From contig NZ_FOET01000012.1 in NCBI RefSeq assembly GCF_900110735.1, forward strand, positions 124,001 to 188,000: a DNA stretch of 64,000 nucleotides. Reading direction: 5' to 3'. The notes under the pieces are model-generated. The model saw only the letters and a program-made list of their open reading frames with translations. It was not told the origin of the DNA and ran no database searches. A program made the position numbers and the translations under genes. Within the stretch, counting starts at the first letter, position 1, and each line of letters starts with the position of its first letter. Below are positions 1 to 8,414 of the stretch, piece after piece. The DNA comes from Streptomyces radiopugnans. Its GTDB lineage: Bacteria > Actinomycetota > Actinomycetes > Streptomycetales > Streptomycetaceae.

Positions 1-611
1 ACCTCCGCGCGGTGCTGGCGCAGCGCGTGGCCGTCGGTGTGGACCTCGAAGCGGCAGACGTCCGGGTTGATCTTCTTGGCCCGCATGGCCAGCCGGTAGG
101 AGAGGTCCGGGCCGGTGTGCTCGTCGTCCGTGCCGTGCACGATCAGCACCCGCCGGCCGGTGAGCTGCCGCACCGGTTCCTCCCCGCCGTCCTCGGACGT
201 CTCCGGCAGCCAGGGGGCCAGCGCCAGGACGGAGACCACCGCCGGGTGGCCCGCGGCCCGCAGCGCCGCCCGGGCGCCCATGTCCCGGCCCGCCAGGCAC
301 ACGGGGACGTCGCCGTAGCGGTGTACGACCTCCTCCAGCGCCCACTCGACGTCCCGTACGGGGTGGGCGTCCGCGCCGTTCCAGCCGCGGTAGCGGTAGT
401 GGAGGACGTGCGCGGCCACGTCGTGTCCCTCCCCCGCCCGCACCAGCCGCCGCGCCAGCGGCAGCATCGCCGCCGCGGCCCGGCGGGAGCGGCCGCGCGT
501 GCTCGCGGCCACCCCTCCCGGGAGCAGCAGGACCACGCCCTGTACCGCGTGGTCGTCCCCGAACGCCCGCCCCAGCCGCGCATCCCGACGCGGCAACGCC
601 TGCTGAGTCAC
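1..611 (-). CDS. alpha/beta hydrolase (partial, 3' end outside window)
   Basis: Reading leftwards from a GTG at 611 gives an open frame that runs off the window start. The protein begins VTQQALPRRD and shows an alpha/beta-hydrolase layout: a first strand ending in LLLPGGVAAS, a central segment VCLAGRDMGARAALRA that resembles a nucleophile elbow but has Asp at the usual nucleophile position (GRDMG), then LIVHGTDDEHT typical of the acid strand and a histidine segment VHTDGHALRQH. This suggests a dienelactone-hydrolase-like or peptidase-like hydrolase. The substrate cannot be read from sequence. No convincing ribosome-binding site precedes 611, so the start is uncertain. It is divergent from add. 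Confidence 0.6.
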   Translation of the reverse strand, partial: MTQQALPRRDARLGRAFGDDHAVQGVVLLLPGGVAASTRGRSRRAAAAMLPLARRLVRAGEGHDVAAHVLHYRYRGWNGADAHPVRDVEWALEEVVHRYGDVPVCLAGRDMGARAALRAAGHPAVVSVLALAPWLPETSEDGGEEPVRQLTGRRVLIVHGTDDEHTGPDLSYRLAMRAKKINPDVCRFEVHTDGHALRQHRAE

Positions 612-742
612 GGCGAAAACGATGGCAGAAGCGGGGGTGTACGAGCGGTGCCGGGCGGTCACCGTTGGGTATCGAAAGCGTCCTGGACCGCGTGCGGGCG
701 GTGTACGGGCGGCGTGCGGGCGGGGGCGGTACCTGCCCAAGG

Positions 743-771
743 GTGATATCTACGCGCGTAGGCGCTAGAGT
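743..771 (+). promoter_or_regulatory. add promoter with palindromic operator
   Basis: A -35-like GTGATA (743-748), a 17-bp spacer and a -10-like TAGAGT (766-771) lie 6 nt before the add ATG, so the transcript is predicted to be leaderless. The perfect 12-bp palindrome CTACGCGCGTAG (750-761) fills the spacer, where a bound protein would block RNA polymerase. The same 12-mer occurs at deoC (12330-12341) and punA (15985-15996). Confidence 0.65.
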
Positions 772-777
772 GCGGCA

Positions 778-1917
778 ATGACGAGCGAGACTGTCACCAC
801 CGCCCCCACCCCGGACCAGATCCGCCGCGCCCCCAAGGTGCTGCTCCACGACCACCTCGACGGCGGCCTCCGTCCGGCCACCGTCGCCGAACTCGCCCGC
901 GAGTGCGGCTACGGCGGTCTGCCCGAGACCGACCCCGAGGCGCTGGGCACCTGGTTCCGCGAGGCGGCCGACTCCGGCTCCCTGGAGCGCTACCTGGAGA
1001 CCTTCGCCCACACCTGCGCCGTGATGCAGACGCGCGAGGCGCTGGTGAGGGTCGCGGCCGAGTGCGCCGAGGACCTGGCCGCCGACGGCGTGGTCTACGC
1101 CGAGGTGCGCTACGCCCCCGAGCAGCACCTGGAGGCGGGGCTGACGCTGGAGGAGGTCGTCGAGGCCGTCAACGAGGGCTTCCGCGAGGGCGAGCGCCGG
1201 GCCCGCGAGGCCGGTCACCGCATCCGCGTCGGCGTCCTGCTCACCGCCATGCGGCACGCCGCCCGCTCGCTGGAGATCGCCGAACTGGCCAACCGCTACC
1301 GGGACGCGGGCGTCGTCGGCTTCGACATCGCGGGTGCCGAGGCGGGCCACCCGCCCACCCGCCACCTGGACGCCTTCGAGTACCTCAAGCGCGAGAACAA
1401 CCACTTCACCATCCACGCAGGCGAGGCGTTCGGGCTGCCGTCCATCTGGCAGGCGCTCCAGTGGTGCGGCGCCGACCGGCTCGGCCACGGGGTGCGCATC
1501 ATCGACGACATCCACGTCGCCGGCGACGGCACGGTGAAACTGGGCCGGCTCGCCGCGTACGTGCGCGACAAGCGGATCCCGCTGGAGCTGTGCCCCACCT
1601 CCAACATCCAGACCGGAGCGGCCTCCTCGTACGCCGAGCACCCCATCGGGCTGCTGCGGCGGCTGCGCTTCCGCGCCACCGTCAACACCGACAACCGGCT
1701 GATGAGCGGCACCAGCATGAGCCGCGAGTTCGGGCACCTGGTGGAGACGTTCGGCTACACGCTGGACGACATGCAGTGGTTCACCGTCAACGCCATGAAG
1801 TCCGCGTTCATCCCTTTCGATGAACGTCTGGCCATGATCAACGAGGTGATCAAGCCCGGATACGCCGAGCTGAAGGCCGAGTGGCTGTTCCGGGAGGCCG
1901 CCGCCAAGGGCCTGTGA
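778..1917 (+). CDS. add: adenosine deaminase
   Basis: Converts (deoxy)adenosine to (deoxy)inosine in the cytoplasm. The 379-residue length fits the family. Metal ligands His24 and His26 lie in HDHLDGG. The HAGE segment (about residues 213-216), LGHGVRI (about 234-240) and [10 protein letters not shown] (about 302) match the conserved catalytic and metal-binding blocks of adenosine deaminases. The ATG at 778 lies 6 nt after a -10 hexamer with no Shine-Dalgarno sequence, so translation is probably leaderless. Its promoter carries the palindrome shared with deoC and punA, which places it in a nucleoside catabolic regulon. No operon partner follows on this strand. Confidence 0.96.
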   Translation: MTSETVTTAPTPDQIRRAPKVLLHDHLDGGLRPATVAELARECGYGGLPETDPEALGTWFREAADSGSLERYLETFAHTCAVMQTREALVRVAAECAEDLAADGVVYAEVRYAPEQHLEAGLTLEEVVEAVNEGFREGERRAREAGHRIRVGVLLTAMRHAARSLEIAELANRYRDAGVVGFDIAGAEAGHPPTRHLDAFEYLKRENNHFTIHAGEAFGLPSIWQALQWCGADRLGHGVRIIDDIHVAGDGTVKLGRLAAYVRDKRIPLELCPTSNIQTGAASSYAEHPIGLLRRLRFRATVNTDNRLMSGTSMSREFGHLVETFGYTLDDMQWFTVNAMKSAFIPFDERLAMINEVIKPGYAELKAEWLFREAAAKGL

Positions 1918-2082
1918 CCAGCGGTTCCTCCGGCCGGAGGCGGCCGGGGGAGGAGACGGGAGGCGGCCGGGCGCGACGGCGGAGGCGGGCGTCCGGCCGT
2001 TTCGGGGTGTTTGCGGCGGGTGCGGCGCCCTGGCTACGTTCGCGAGGCCGCTCAAGCCATCCACACGAGGACGTACCAGCTG

Positions 2083-2451
2083 ATGAAGCAGCGAACGATG
2101 AAGACGATCGGTGTCGCCGTGCTCGGCGCCGCCTTCGCCGCCACCGGTGCCGGGACCGCCTCCGCGGCGGACACCCTGGGGCTCGGCAAGACCGCCGGAG
2201 GCGCTGTGAAGAGCCTGCCCGTGCAGGAGGTCGCCAGGACGCTGCCCGCCCCCGACGCGCCCCAGCAGGCCAGGACGCTTCCCGCTCCCGCCGAGGGCAA
2301 GGCCGGGCAGCAGCCCAACACCAAGAAGCAGGACCCGGTGCGCGACCTGCTCGGCGGCCTGCCGCTGGGCAGCCCGGAGAAGCCGACGATGCTCAACCTG
2401 CCGACGGGCAAGCTCACCGGCGCCCTGCAGACCGGCAAACTGCTGGGCTGA
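2083..2451 (+). CDS. small secreted protein, unknown function
   Basis: A 122-residue protein beginning MKQRTMKTIG. It has a Sec signal peptide (basic N-terminus, hydrophobic GVAVLGAAFAATG, likely cleavage after ASA). The mature part is rich in Pro, Leu and Gly with the repeated phrase ARTLPAP and a C-terminal KLTGALQTGKLLG. There is no recognised domain. The start at 2083 is favoured by GAGGA at 2067-2071; upstream in-frame codons would bury the signal peptide. A similar short exported protein lies at 8415, with RTLPVTGPVAG near its C-terminus. The two may be distant paralogues, but this is visual similarity only. Confidence 0.75.
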   Translation: MKQRTMKTIGVAVLGAAFAATGAGTASAADTLGLGKTAGGAVKSLPVQEVARTLPAPDAPQQARTLPAPAEGKAGQQPNTKKQDPVRDLLGGLPLGSPEKPTMLNLPTGKLTGALQTGKLLG

Positions 2452-2516
2452 CGCACCTCCCCCTTCTCCCCTTCCGGCGCCTCCCCCCTCCCTCCACCCC
2501 ACCCGCGGGAGGCGCC

Positions 2517-2555
2517 ACGGGCCGCGCACCGGGCCGTCCCCGGCGCGCGGCCCGT
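2517..2555. terminator. hairpin between convergent genes
   Basis: Perfect 11-bp stem (2517-2527 with 2545-2555) around a 17-nt loop. It lies between the convergent secreted-protein and PspC genes. No T-tract follows, as is common in Streptomyces. Confidence 0.5.
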
Positions 2556-2592
2556 TCCCCTGTGCGCGGGGCGTGTACGGGCGAGCGCGTCA

Positions 2593-2793
2593 TCAGCCGG
2601 TGCGGTGCGCCTTCCGCTCGTCGGGCAGCAGGACCCACAGGGCGATGTAGAGCAGGAACTGCGGCCCCGGCAGCAGGCAGGAGGCCAGGAAGATCACGCG
2701 CATCGTGTTCGGGGTGGTGCCGAAGCGGCGGGCCAGCGCGGCGCACACACCGCCGATCATCCGGTCGTCGCTGGGGCGGACGATTGCTGCCAT
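2593..2793 (-). CDS. PspC domain membrane protein
   Basis: A 66-residue protein that is essentially one PspC domain: RMIGGVCAALARRFG followed by a hydrophobic hairpin (VIFLASCLLPGPQFLLYIALWVLLP). PspC-domain proteins are small inner-membrane proteins of envelope stress systems; in actinobacteria many stand alone like this one. AAGGAG lies 7 nt before the ATG at 2793, supporting the start. No other Psp component is nearby, so a specific role cannot be given. Confidence 0.85.
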   Translation of the reverse strand: MAAIVRPSDDRMIGGVCAALARRFGTTPNTMRVIFLASCLLPGPQFLLYIALWVLLPDERKAHRTG

Positions 2794-2880
2794 GGCGGGA
2801 CTCCTTCGCTCTTGACGGAACGCCGTCGCTCGGCGGGGACAGATCCACCGTAGGCGAGTGTTACGGTCGAAAGCCTCCCT

Positions 2881-3435
2881 CTACGGTGCGATCCCGACCC
2901 TGGAAGTCCTCGGGGGCGCACCCTGATCCCCCTTGCCCGGGGAGCCGGGCCGCCGTGCGCCGGGGTCCTCCTGCCGCGCCGCCGCGCGCAGCCGGGTGCG
3001 CAGCGCCGGGTAGCACAGCAGATGGACCAGGGCCACGCCCGTGGTGTTGAGCAGCAGCGCGTCCACGTCCGCCACCTGTCCCGGCACCGCGGGCTGCACC
3101 AGCTCGATGCCGAGCGAGATCGTCGCCGCGGCGAAGACCGTACGCGCCCACGAGCCCAGCCGCGACGCCGCCCGGCCCGCCGCCATCGGCAGCAGCACCC
3201 CCAGCGGGGCGAGCAGCGCCAGCCCGCCGCCGACGCCCTCCAGCGCCGCCCGGGGCCCGTCCGCCAGATCGGCGTGGATCGAGGCGAAGGGCCGCAGGTT
3301 CGCGGGGGAGACCCAGGGAACGGACAGGGGCCGCAGCGTCAGCCAGCCGACGAACAGCAGGTGGCAGCAGAGGAGTACGAGGCCCGCTGCACGGATGCGG
3401 TGGGCGGCGGAGCCGCCGGGGTGATGACGCTGCAC
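2881..3435 (-). CDS. VanZ family membrane protein
   Basis: About 184 residues with several hydrophobic helices, starting LVLLCCHLLFVGWLTLRP. The pattern P(F/A)...DLADG, then LLAPLGVLLP and ISLGIELVQ...ADVDALLLNTTGVALV, is the conserved VanZ core (the D-ALLLNT-G segment is diagnostic). The family is named after a teicoplanin-resistance accessory protein, but most members have unknown roles. The start is uncertain: GTG 3435 is chosen, GTG 3453 is possible, and neither has a good ribosome site. It lies downstream of the afsQ operon on the same strand, about 130 nt after the lipoprotein gene. Confidence 0.75.
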   Translation of the reverse strand: MQRHHPGGSAAHRIRAAGLVLLCCHLLFVGWLTLRPLSVPWVSPANLRPFASIHADLADGPRAALEGVGGGLALLAPLGVLLPMAAGRAASRLGSWARTVFAAATISLGIELVQPAVPGQVADVDALLLNTTGVALVHLLCYPALRTRLRAAARQEDPGARRPGSPGKGDQGAPPRTSRVGIAP

Positions 3436-3566
3436 GGCGACACAGACGCACACGGCGCGCGCGGCGGTTCCGCACCCTCGGACACGCCGGTGCGCGGGGC
3501 GGGCACCGGGCGACGCTGGAGGGCATCGGCGGCGGGCGCGGGCGGCCGGCATCCGGCGCCCGGCGC

Positions 3567-4199
3567 CTACGGGAGCGGAGTGCCCGCGGTCTTCGCCGCC
3601 TCCGGGCTGCCGCGCAGCGCTTCGGTGCAGGAGTAGCGCAGCGGGGGGTCCCCGCCGCCGTCCCGCGCCGGGCCGCCGAGCACAACCGAGTCCTCCTGGC
3701 CGGCGGCGGCCGTGCCCGTGAACGTGCAGACGATCTGGGCCAGCGCGAAGGACGGCAGTCCGCCGGGGTCCCGGCTCAGCCGCAGCGTCCCCCCGGGGTC
3801 GCCGTCCCCGGGCCCGTCGATCTCCAGCTCCCCGGGGACCGAGCTGCCGAAGCCCGCCTCCCGTTCGGCCCGGGACGGGTTCTCCCGCAACTCGTCCAGC
3901 AGCTCGCGGGCCGTCTCCAGCCGGGTGTCCGGGCCGGGCTCCGAGCCGCCCAGCGGCACGGTGCGCTCCACCGCGGAGACGGCTCCGCCGCACACCAGGA
4001 AGACGTCCGCCCGGACGGTCCCGTCGCCGGGGCGCCGCTCCTCCTCGGCGGCGGGGGCCGCGCACGAGGCCCGCGACGGTGCCGGGCCGGCGTCCACCGG
4101 CACGGGCGTGGAGCGTATGCCGCACCCGCCCAGCGCGAGCGCGGCCAGGGCCGCGGCGGCCGCGCGGAGGCCGGGGGCCGTACGGCGCGTGGTGCTCAT
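3567..4199 (-). CDS. AfsQ-operon lipoprotein
   Basis: A 210-residue exported lipoprotein. The signal peptide has RTAPGLRAAAAALAALAL followed by a lipobox LGGC with the lipidated Cys near residue 25. The mature part carries cysteine residues at CAAP, FLVCGG, IVCTFT and YSCTEA. The ATG at 4199 overlaps the afsQ2 stop as ATGA, so the gene is translationally coupled to the sensor kinase. In S. coelicolor a lipoprotein gene is the third member of the afsQ operon. This suggests a role in signal perception or modulation, as for other lipoprotein partners of histidine kinases, but that is inference. Confidence 0.85.
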   Translation of the reverse strand: MSTTRRTAPGLRAAAAALAALALGGCGIRSTPVPVDAGPAPSRASCAAPAAEEERRPGDGTVRADVFLVCGGAVSAVERTVPLGGSEPGPDTRLETARELLDELRENPSRAEREAGFGSSVPGELEIDGPGDGDPGGTLRLSRDPGGLPSFALAQIVCTFTGTAAAGQEDSVVLGGPARDGGGDPPLRYSCTEALRGSPEAAKTAGTPLP

Positions 4200-5809
4200 C
4201 GTCCGTCCTCCCGGTACGCCCCGCCGCCGTCCGGGTCCGGGACGGTGTCCGTGTCCCTGCCCGTGTCGCGGTCCTGCTCCGGCGCGAGGTGGCTGGCGTC
4301 GCGCGGCAGCCGCAGGGTGAAGACCGCGCCCCCCTCGGGCGCGTTCCCGGCGGTGATGGAACCGCCGTGGATGTGGGCGTTCTCCATGGCGATCGACAGC
4401 CCGAGCCCGCTGCCCTCGGAGCGGGGCCGGGAGGCGCTGGCCTTGTAGAAGCGGTCGAAGACGTGCGGCAGCACGTCCTCGGGGATGCCGGGGCCGCGAT
4501 CGGCGACCCGGATGACCAGCTCGTCCTCGCCCGGCCCCTCACCCGGCTTCCCGCCCGGTTCCTCGTCCTTTGCCGCGGACTCGCGGGTGCGCACCGACAC
4601 CCGCACCGGGGAACCGCCGTGCTTGAGCGCGTTGCCGATCAGATTGGCCAGGATCACGTCCAGACGGCGCGGGTCGAGCCGCGCCGTGATGCCGCGGTCG
4701 GCGTCGAGCTCGACCGCGTCCAGCCAGGCCCGGGCGTCGATGCAGGCCGTCACCTGGTCCGCGACGTCGACGTCGTCGAGCACCAGGCGGGCCGTCCCCG
4801 CGTCGAAGCGGGTGACCTCCATCAGGTTCTCCACCAGGTCGTTCAGCCGCCGGGTCTCGCTGACGACCAGGGTGACCGCGGGCGCGATCATCGGGTCGAG
4901 CGAGTCGATCTCGTCCTCCAGGACCTCGGTGACGGCGGTGATCGCGGTCAGCGGAGTGCGCAGCTCGTGCGACATGTCCGCCACGAAGCGGCGGCTGGAC
5001 TCCTCGCGGGCGCTCAGTTCGGCCACCCGCTGCTCCAGCGCCTCGGCGGTGCGGTTGAACGTCCTGGACAGCTCGGCCAGTTCGTCCTTCCCCGACACCC
5101 TCAGCCGGGTCTCCAGCTTCCCCTCGCCCAGCCTCCGCGCCGCCTCTCCCAGCTGCTGCACCGGCCGCAGCACCGTGGTGGCGGCGGCCTGCGCCAGCAG
5201 GGCGGAGCCGACCAGGGCCAGCGCGGTGGCGATCCCCAGCGACCAGGCCAGGGAGCTGAGGTCGTCCCGCTCGGGGGCGAGCGACTTGAACATGTAGCCC
5301 GTCGGCCCGCCGCCGATCACGGTCGCACCGCCCACCAGATACGGTTCGCCGCCCACCGTGATCCGCTGCCAGTACAGGTGGTACGGGGCCTTGTTGACGG
5401 CGTCGACCGGGCGCTTCTCGGCGACCGCCGAGCGCAGCGCCCCGGGCACGTCCTCCAGGGTGAACTCCGGGTCGGACACCGCCTCGCACCGCGAGCCGTC
5501 GGCCTGCTCCCCGATCAGCACCACCTCGTACCGCTGGGTGGTGTTGGCCATGGCGCCGGCCGTGTCCCGCAGCGAGTCGCAGGGCGGACGGCGGGGCATG
5601 GCCCCGGCGTTGTCGCCCAGCGACTCGCGGAAGTCGTTGAGCGCCGCGTTCTGCGCCCGGGTCAGGACGGCGTCGCGGTTGATCCAGTACGCGATGCCGG
5701 AGACGGCCACCGCGGCGGTCAGCGCGACCAGCGCGAAGACCACCACCAGCCGCAGCCGCAGGCTCGTCAGCCGCAGCGACCCGGCGATCCTGTCCCGGGA
5801 GCCGCTCAC
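4196..5809 (-). CDS. afsQ2: sensor histidine kinase AfsQ2
   Basis: A 537-residue membrane histidine kinase. Order: cytoplasmic start, TM1 (about 17-40), extracytoplasmic sensor region, TM2 (about 185-210), HAMP (about 210-265), HisKA with the phospho-accepting His in DMSHELRTPLTA (about residue 283), then the ATPase domain with NLIGNALKHGG, DRGPGIPED and GSGLGLSIA. It lies 88 nt downstream of the response regulator and overlaps the lipoprotein gene by 4 nt. Its identity rests on architecture plus the divergent sigQ and the downstream lipoprotein, the arrangement known from S. coelicolor, where AfsQ1/Q2 responds to nitrogen and metabolic conditions and affects antibiotic production. Confidence 0.92.
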   Translation of the reverse strand: MSGSRDRIAGSLRLTSLRLRLVVVFALVALTAAVAVSGIAYWINRDAVLTRAQNAALNDFRESLGDNAGAMPRRPPCDSLRDTAGAMANTTQRYEVVLIGEQADGSRCEAVSDPEFTLEDVPGALRSAVAEKRPVDAVNKAPYHLYWQRITVGGEPYLVGGATVIGGGPTGYMFKSLAPERDDLSSLAWSLGIATALALVGSALLAQAAATTVLRPVQQLGEAARRLGEGKLETRLRVSGKDELAELSRTFNRTAEALEQRVAELSAREESSRRFVADMSHELRTPLTAITAVTEVLEDEIDSLDPMIAPAVTLVVSETRRLNDLVENLMEVTRFDAGTARLVLDDVDVADQVTACIDARAWLDAVELDADRGITARLDPRRLDVILANLIGNALKHGGSPVRVSVRTRESAAKDEEPGGKPGEGPGEDELVIRVADRGPGIPEDVLPHVFDRFYKASASRPRSEGSGLGLSIAMENAHIHGGSITAGNAPEGGAVFTLRLPRDASHLAPEQDRDTGRDTDTVPDPDGGGAYREDGR

Positions 5810-5897
5810 TGCGCCTCCCGCCGGGCTCGGCCGCGCCGGGGCGCGGACGCGGGTCGGGGTATCGGCGCCGGACGCCCGCCGGCCTCGTGCGCCCCTG

Positions 5898-6584
5898 TCA
5901 CGCCGGGGGGTCCAGCCGGTAGCCGACGCCGCGCACCGTGCGGATCAGCGTCGGCGAGGAGGGGACGTCCTCGACCTTGGCGCGCAGCCGCTGGACGCAC
6001 GCGTCGACCAGCCGGGAGTCGCCGAGGTAGTCGTGTTCCCACACCAGCCGCAGCAACTGCTGCCGCGACAGGGCCTGTCCGGGGCGGCGGCTCAGCTCCA
6101 GCAGCAGCCGCAGCTCGGTCGGGGTGAGCTGGAGGTCCCTGCCGTTCTTCGTCACCGTCATCGCCGAGCGGTCGATGACCAGCGCGCCGAAGGTCGCCGA
6201 GTCGTTCGCCTCCCGCTCGCCGCGCCGCATCACCGCGCGGATGCGGGCGTCCAGCACCCGTCCCTGCACCGGCTTGACCACGTAGTCGTCCGCGCCGGAC
6301 TCCAGGCCGACCACGACGTCGATGTCGTCGCTGCGCGCGGTCAGCAGGATGATCGGCAGCTGGTCCGTGCGCCGGATGCGGCGGCACACCTCGAAACCGT
6401 CGATGCCGGGCAGCATGACGTCCAGCACGATCAGGTCGGGCCTCTGTTCGCGCAGCAGCTTGAGGCCGTCCTCGCCCGACGCAGCGGTCACCACGCGGTG
6501 GCCCTGCCGGGTCAGCCCCATCTCCAGGGCGGTACGGACGGCCTCGTCGTCCTCGATCAGCAACAGGAAAGGCACGCGCGCCAT
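5898..6584 (-). CDS. afsQ1: response regulator AfsQ1 (OmpR family)
   Basis: A 228-residue OmpR/PhoB-type regulator. The receiver domain has the acidic pair EDD near residue 11, phospho-acceptor Asp in IVLDVMLPG (about 53) and Lys in YVVKP (about 103). The C-terminal winged helix has LTPTELRLLLEL, SRQQLLRLVW and VDACVQRLRAKVE, ending in GVGYRLDPPA. The ATG at 6584 gives the usual family length; longer in-frame extensions lack a ribosome site. The promoter region is shared with divergent sigQ and holds an AfsQ1-type direct repeat (6666-6681), which suggests autoregulation as described in S. coelicolor. Confidence 0.94.
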   Translation of the reverse strand: MARVPFLLLIEDDEAVRTALEMGLTRQGHRVVTAASGEDGLKLLREQRPDLIVLDVMLPGIDGFEVCRRIRRTDQLPIILLTARSDDIDVVVGLESGADDYVVKPVQGRVLDARIRAVMRRGEREANDSATFGALVIDRSAMTVTKNGRDLQLTPTELRLLLELSRRPGQALSRQQLLRLVWEHDYLGDSRLVDACVQRLRAKVEDVPSSPTLIRTVRGVGYRLDPPA

Positions 6585-6665
6585 TCTGGCGCATCCGGTG
6601 CCCGTGCTTCGACCGGCCGGTGAACGGAGCGCGAACGCGGGCGGGTCACGGCCCTCCCCGCCTCT

Positions 6666-6681
6666 GTGACACCCCTGTGAC
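6666..6681. promoter_or_regulatory. AfsQ1 box (GTGAC-n6-GTGAC)
   Basis: The direct repeat GTGAC-ACCCCT-GTGAC matches the published S. coelicolor AfsQ1 consensus GTnAC-n6-GTnAC exactly. It lies in the 194-bp region between divergent afsQ1 (start 6584) and sigQ (start 6779), where AfsQ1 control of sigQ is established in S. coelicolor. Confidence 0.85.
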
Positions 6682-6778
6682 AGACGGCGGACCCGGCGAT
6701 GAAACTGCCCCGGCAGTGTATTCCGCGTACTCGGCACGGATCGAGCGCACAGGCCGGTTCCACAAAGGGGGGCGCGAG

Positions 6779-7537
6779 ATGAACACACTGCACCGCAACA
6801 TCACCAGCGCGGTTATCCACACGCGTCTGCACACTCCCGTGGTTCCGGCGCAGGGCGGGGAGAAGTCCGGCGCGGCGGGGGCTTCGGCGTGCGACCGGGG
6901 TACCGGCCGCAGGCGGCCGGCGCACATCGCCGCCGCGCCCGAGCCGGTCCCGGGGGGCATCCGGGGGGAGGAAGCGCACGGGGAGGCATCGGGGGAGCGG
7001 CGCCGGGGGGGTGTGACGGAGGCGGAGTTCACCGCCTACGTCCGCGAGCGCCGCGCCTCCCTGTACGCCACCGCGTACCACCTCACGGGGGACCGCCACG
7101 AGGCCGAGGACCTGCTGCAGAGCGCGCTGTTCTCCACCTACCGCGCCTGGGACCGGATCACCGACAAGGCCGCGGTCGGCGGATACCTGCGCCGCACCAT
7201 GACGAACCTGCACATCAGCGCCTGGCGGCGCCGCAAGCTCAACGAGTACCCGACCGAGGAGCTGCCCGAGGCGGCCGGCGAGAGCGACGCGATGCGCGGC
7301 ACCGAACTGCGCGCGGTGCTGTGGCAGGCGCTGGCGCGGCTGCCCGAACTCCAGCGCACGATGCTGGTCCTGCGCTACTACGAGGGCCGTACCGACCCGG
7401 AGATCGCGGACATCCTGAACATCAGCGTCGGCACGGTCAAGAGCAGCATCTGGCGCTCCCTGCGCCGGCTGCGCGGCGACGAGGCGCTCAGCTTCGGGCG
7501 CGATCTGGAGGAGAGCTTCGGCGAACTGGTCGCCTGA
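6779..7537 (+). CDS. sigQ: SigE-family ECF sigma factor SigQ
   Basis: RNA polymerase sigma factor. The sigma-2 region is FTAYVRERRASLYATAYHLTG with EAEDLLQSAL, and region 4 is LPELQRTMLVLRYYEG with an HTH at DPEIADILNISVGTVKSSIWRSL. The ATG at 6779 follows an AAGGGGGG ribosome site. It gives 252 residues with about 78 N-terminal residues of low-complexity, Gly/Ala/Arg-rich sequence before the first sigma domain. An alternative GTG at 7013 would give a 174-residue protein of ordinary SigE-family length. It is divergent from afsQ1 and carries the AfsQ1 box in its promoter. No anti-sigma gene is adjacent. Confidence 0.9.
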   Translation: MNTLHRNITSAVIHTRLHTPVVPAQGGEKSGAAGASACDRGTGRRRPAHIAAAPEPVPGGIRGEEAHGEASGERRRGGVTEAEFTAYVRERRASLYATAYHLTGDRHEAEDLLQSALFSTYRAWDRITDKAAVGGYLRRTMTNLHISAWRRRKLNEYPTEELPEAAGESDAMRGTELRAVLWQALARLPELQRTMLVLRYYEGRTDPEIADILNISVGTVKSSIWRSLRRLRGDEALSFGRDLEESFGELVA

Positions 7538-7606
7538 CGCACCGGCGCCGGGGGAAGACGGGGGGACAAGCGGGGGGACACGGGGGAGAGCACGGGGGTG
7601 CTCCGT

Positions 7607-7647
7607 GAGCGGGCCGGGTCGGCCGGGGGGTCCGACCCGGCCCGCTC
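7607..7647. terminator. 16-bp hairpin terminator
   Basis: A perfect 16-bp stem (7607-7622 with 7632-7647) and 9-nt loop between convergent sigQ and the uridine-kinase-like gene. The stop codon of the minus-strand gene lies directly beside it. Confidence 0.75.
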
Positions 7648-8295
7648 TCACGCGCGCACGACCCTCGGGCGCTCACGTCCACGCGTACGCCTCCCGGGCG
7701 CGCCGAGCGCCTCGATCCGCGCCAGTGCCTCGTCCCGGCCGCAGGCATGGGCGCCCAGGGCGACATGGCGCGCGACGATCGAGCCCTCGGCGCGCATCAG
7801 GGTCCAGCCGCGGCGCACCAGGACGGGCAGCGACTTGCGGCCCTCGCGCACATCGCGCACCAGTCGCCGCCGGAAGGTTGTGGAGGGGCGGCCACGCAGG
7901 CACAACGCGTCGGCCAGCAGGCCGAGTCCGAGACAGCGTGCGGCGATCTCGGCGGCGAATATCCCCTCGGCGACGAACAGGCGCGCGCCGCGCAGGTCCA
8001 GCGCGTCCTCGCCGGTCCGGGCGCTCGTGGAGATGTCGTACACCGGGACGGTGGCCCGGCCGCTCCCGCACAGGGCGGCGATCGCCGCCACCGCCGCGTC
8101 GGCGTCCCAGGAGCCGGGGTGGTCCCAGTCCACCGGACCGCCCCCGGCGAGCCGGGGGAGAGTGGGGTCGCCGGCCTCCTTGTAGAAGTCGTCCAGGCGC
8201 AGTACGGGCAGCCCGGTGCGGGCGGCGAGCGAGGACTTGCCGGAGCCCGAGGGACCGGTCAGCAGGATCACGCGGGCGGTGTCGTGGGAGCTCAC
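7648..8295 (-). CDS. uridine kinase-like P-loop protein
   Basis: About 215 residues. A Walker A motif GPSGSGKSS lies at residues 12-20 (ILLTGPSGSGKSSLAA), followed by LRLDDFYKEAGDPTLPRL and VDWDHPGSWDAD, the substrate-binding block of uridine/cytidine kinases and phosphoribulokinase-like proteins. VPVYDISTSAR and LFVAEGIFAAEI complete the fold. The likely reaction is phosphorylation of uridine or cytidine, which fits the nucleoside genes in the region, but substrate is inferred. The GTG at 8295 (VSSHDTARV) is the only start close to the P-loop; its ribosome site is weak. It converges on sigQ across a strong hairpin. Confidence 0.82.
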   Translation of the reverse strand: MSSHDTARVILLTGPSGSGKSSLAARTGLPVLRLDDFYKEAGDPTLPRLAGGGPVDWDHPGSWDADAAVAAIAALCGSGRATVPVYDISTSARTGEDALDLRGARLFVAEGIFAAEIAARCLGLGLLADALCLRGRPSTTFRRRLVRDVREGRKSLPVLVRRGWTLMRAEGSIVARHVALGAHACGRDEALARIEALGAPGRRTRGRERPRVVRA

Positions 8296-8414
8296 GGAAG
8301 ACCATTGTCGGCCATCCACAGGGGCGCCGGTGCGCGTGTGCGTGTGACGCCCGGCTCGTATACGCTGCGTCACCGTACAGTCACATTCTTCGAGTTCTCT
8401 TGGCAGGTGTACCG

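Noticed and set aside
3022-3636. Plus-strand frames over the VanZ and lipoprotein genes
   Set aside because: Low-complexity shadows without a start signal; the minus-strand proteins have membrane helices and a lipobox.
6461-6788. Longer AfsQ1 with an N-terminal extension to 6788
   Set aside because: It would cover the AfsQ1 box and the sigQ promoter and add residues not found in OmpR-family regulators.
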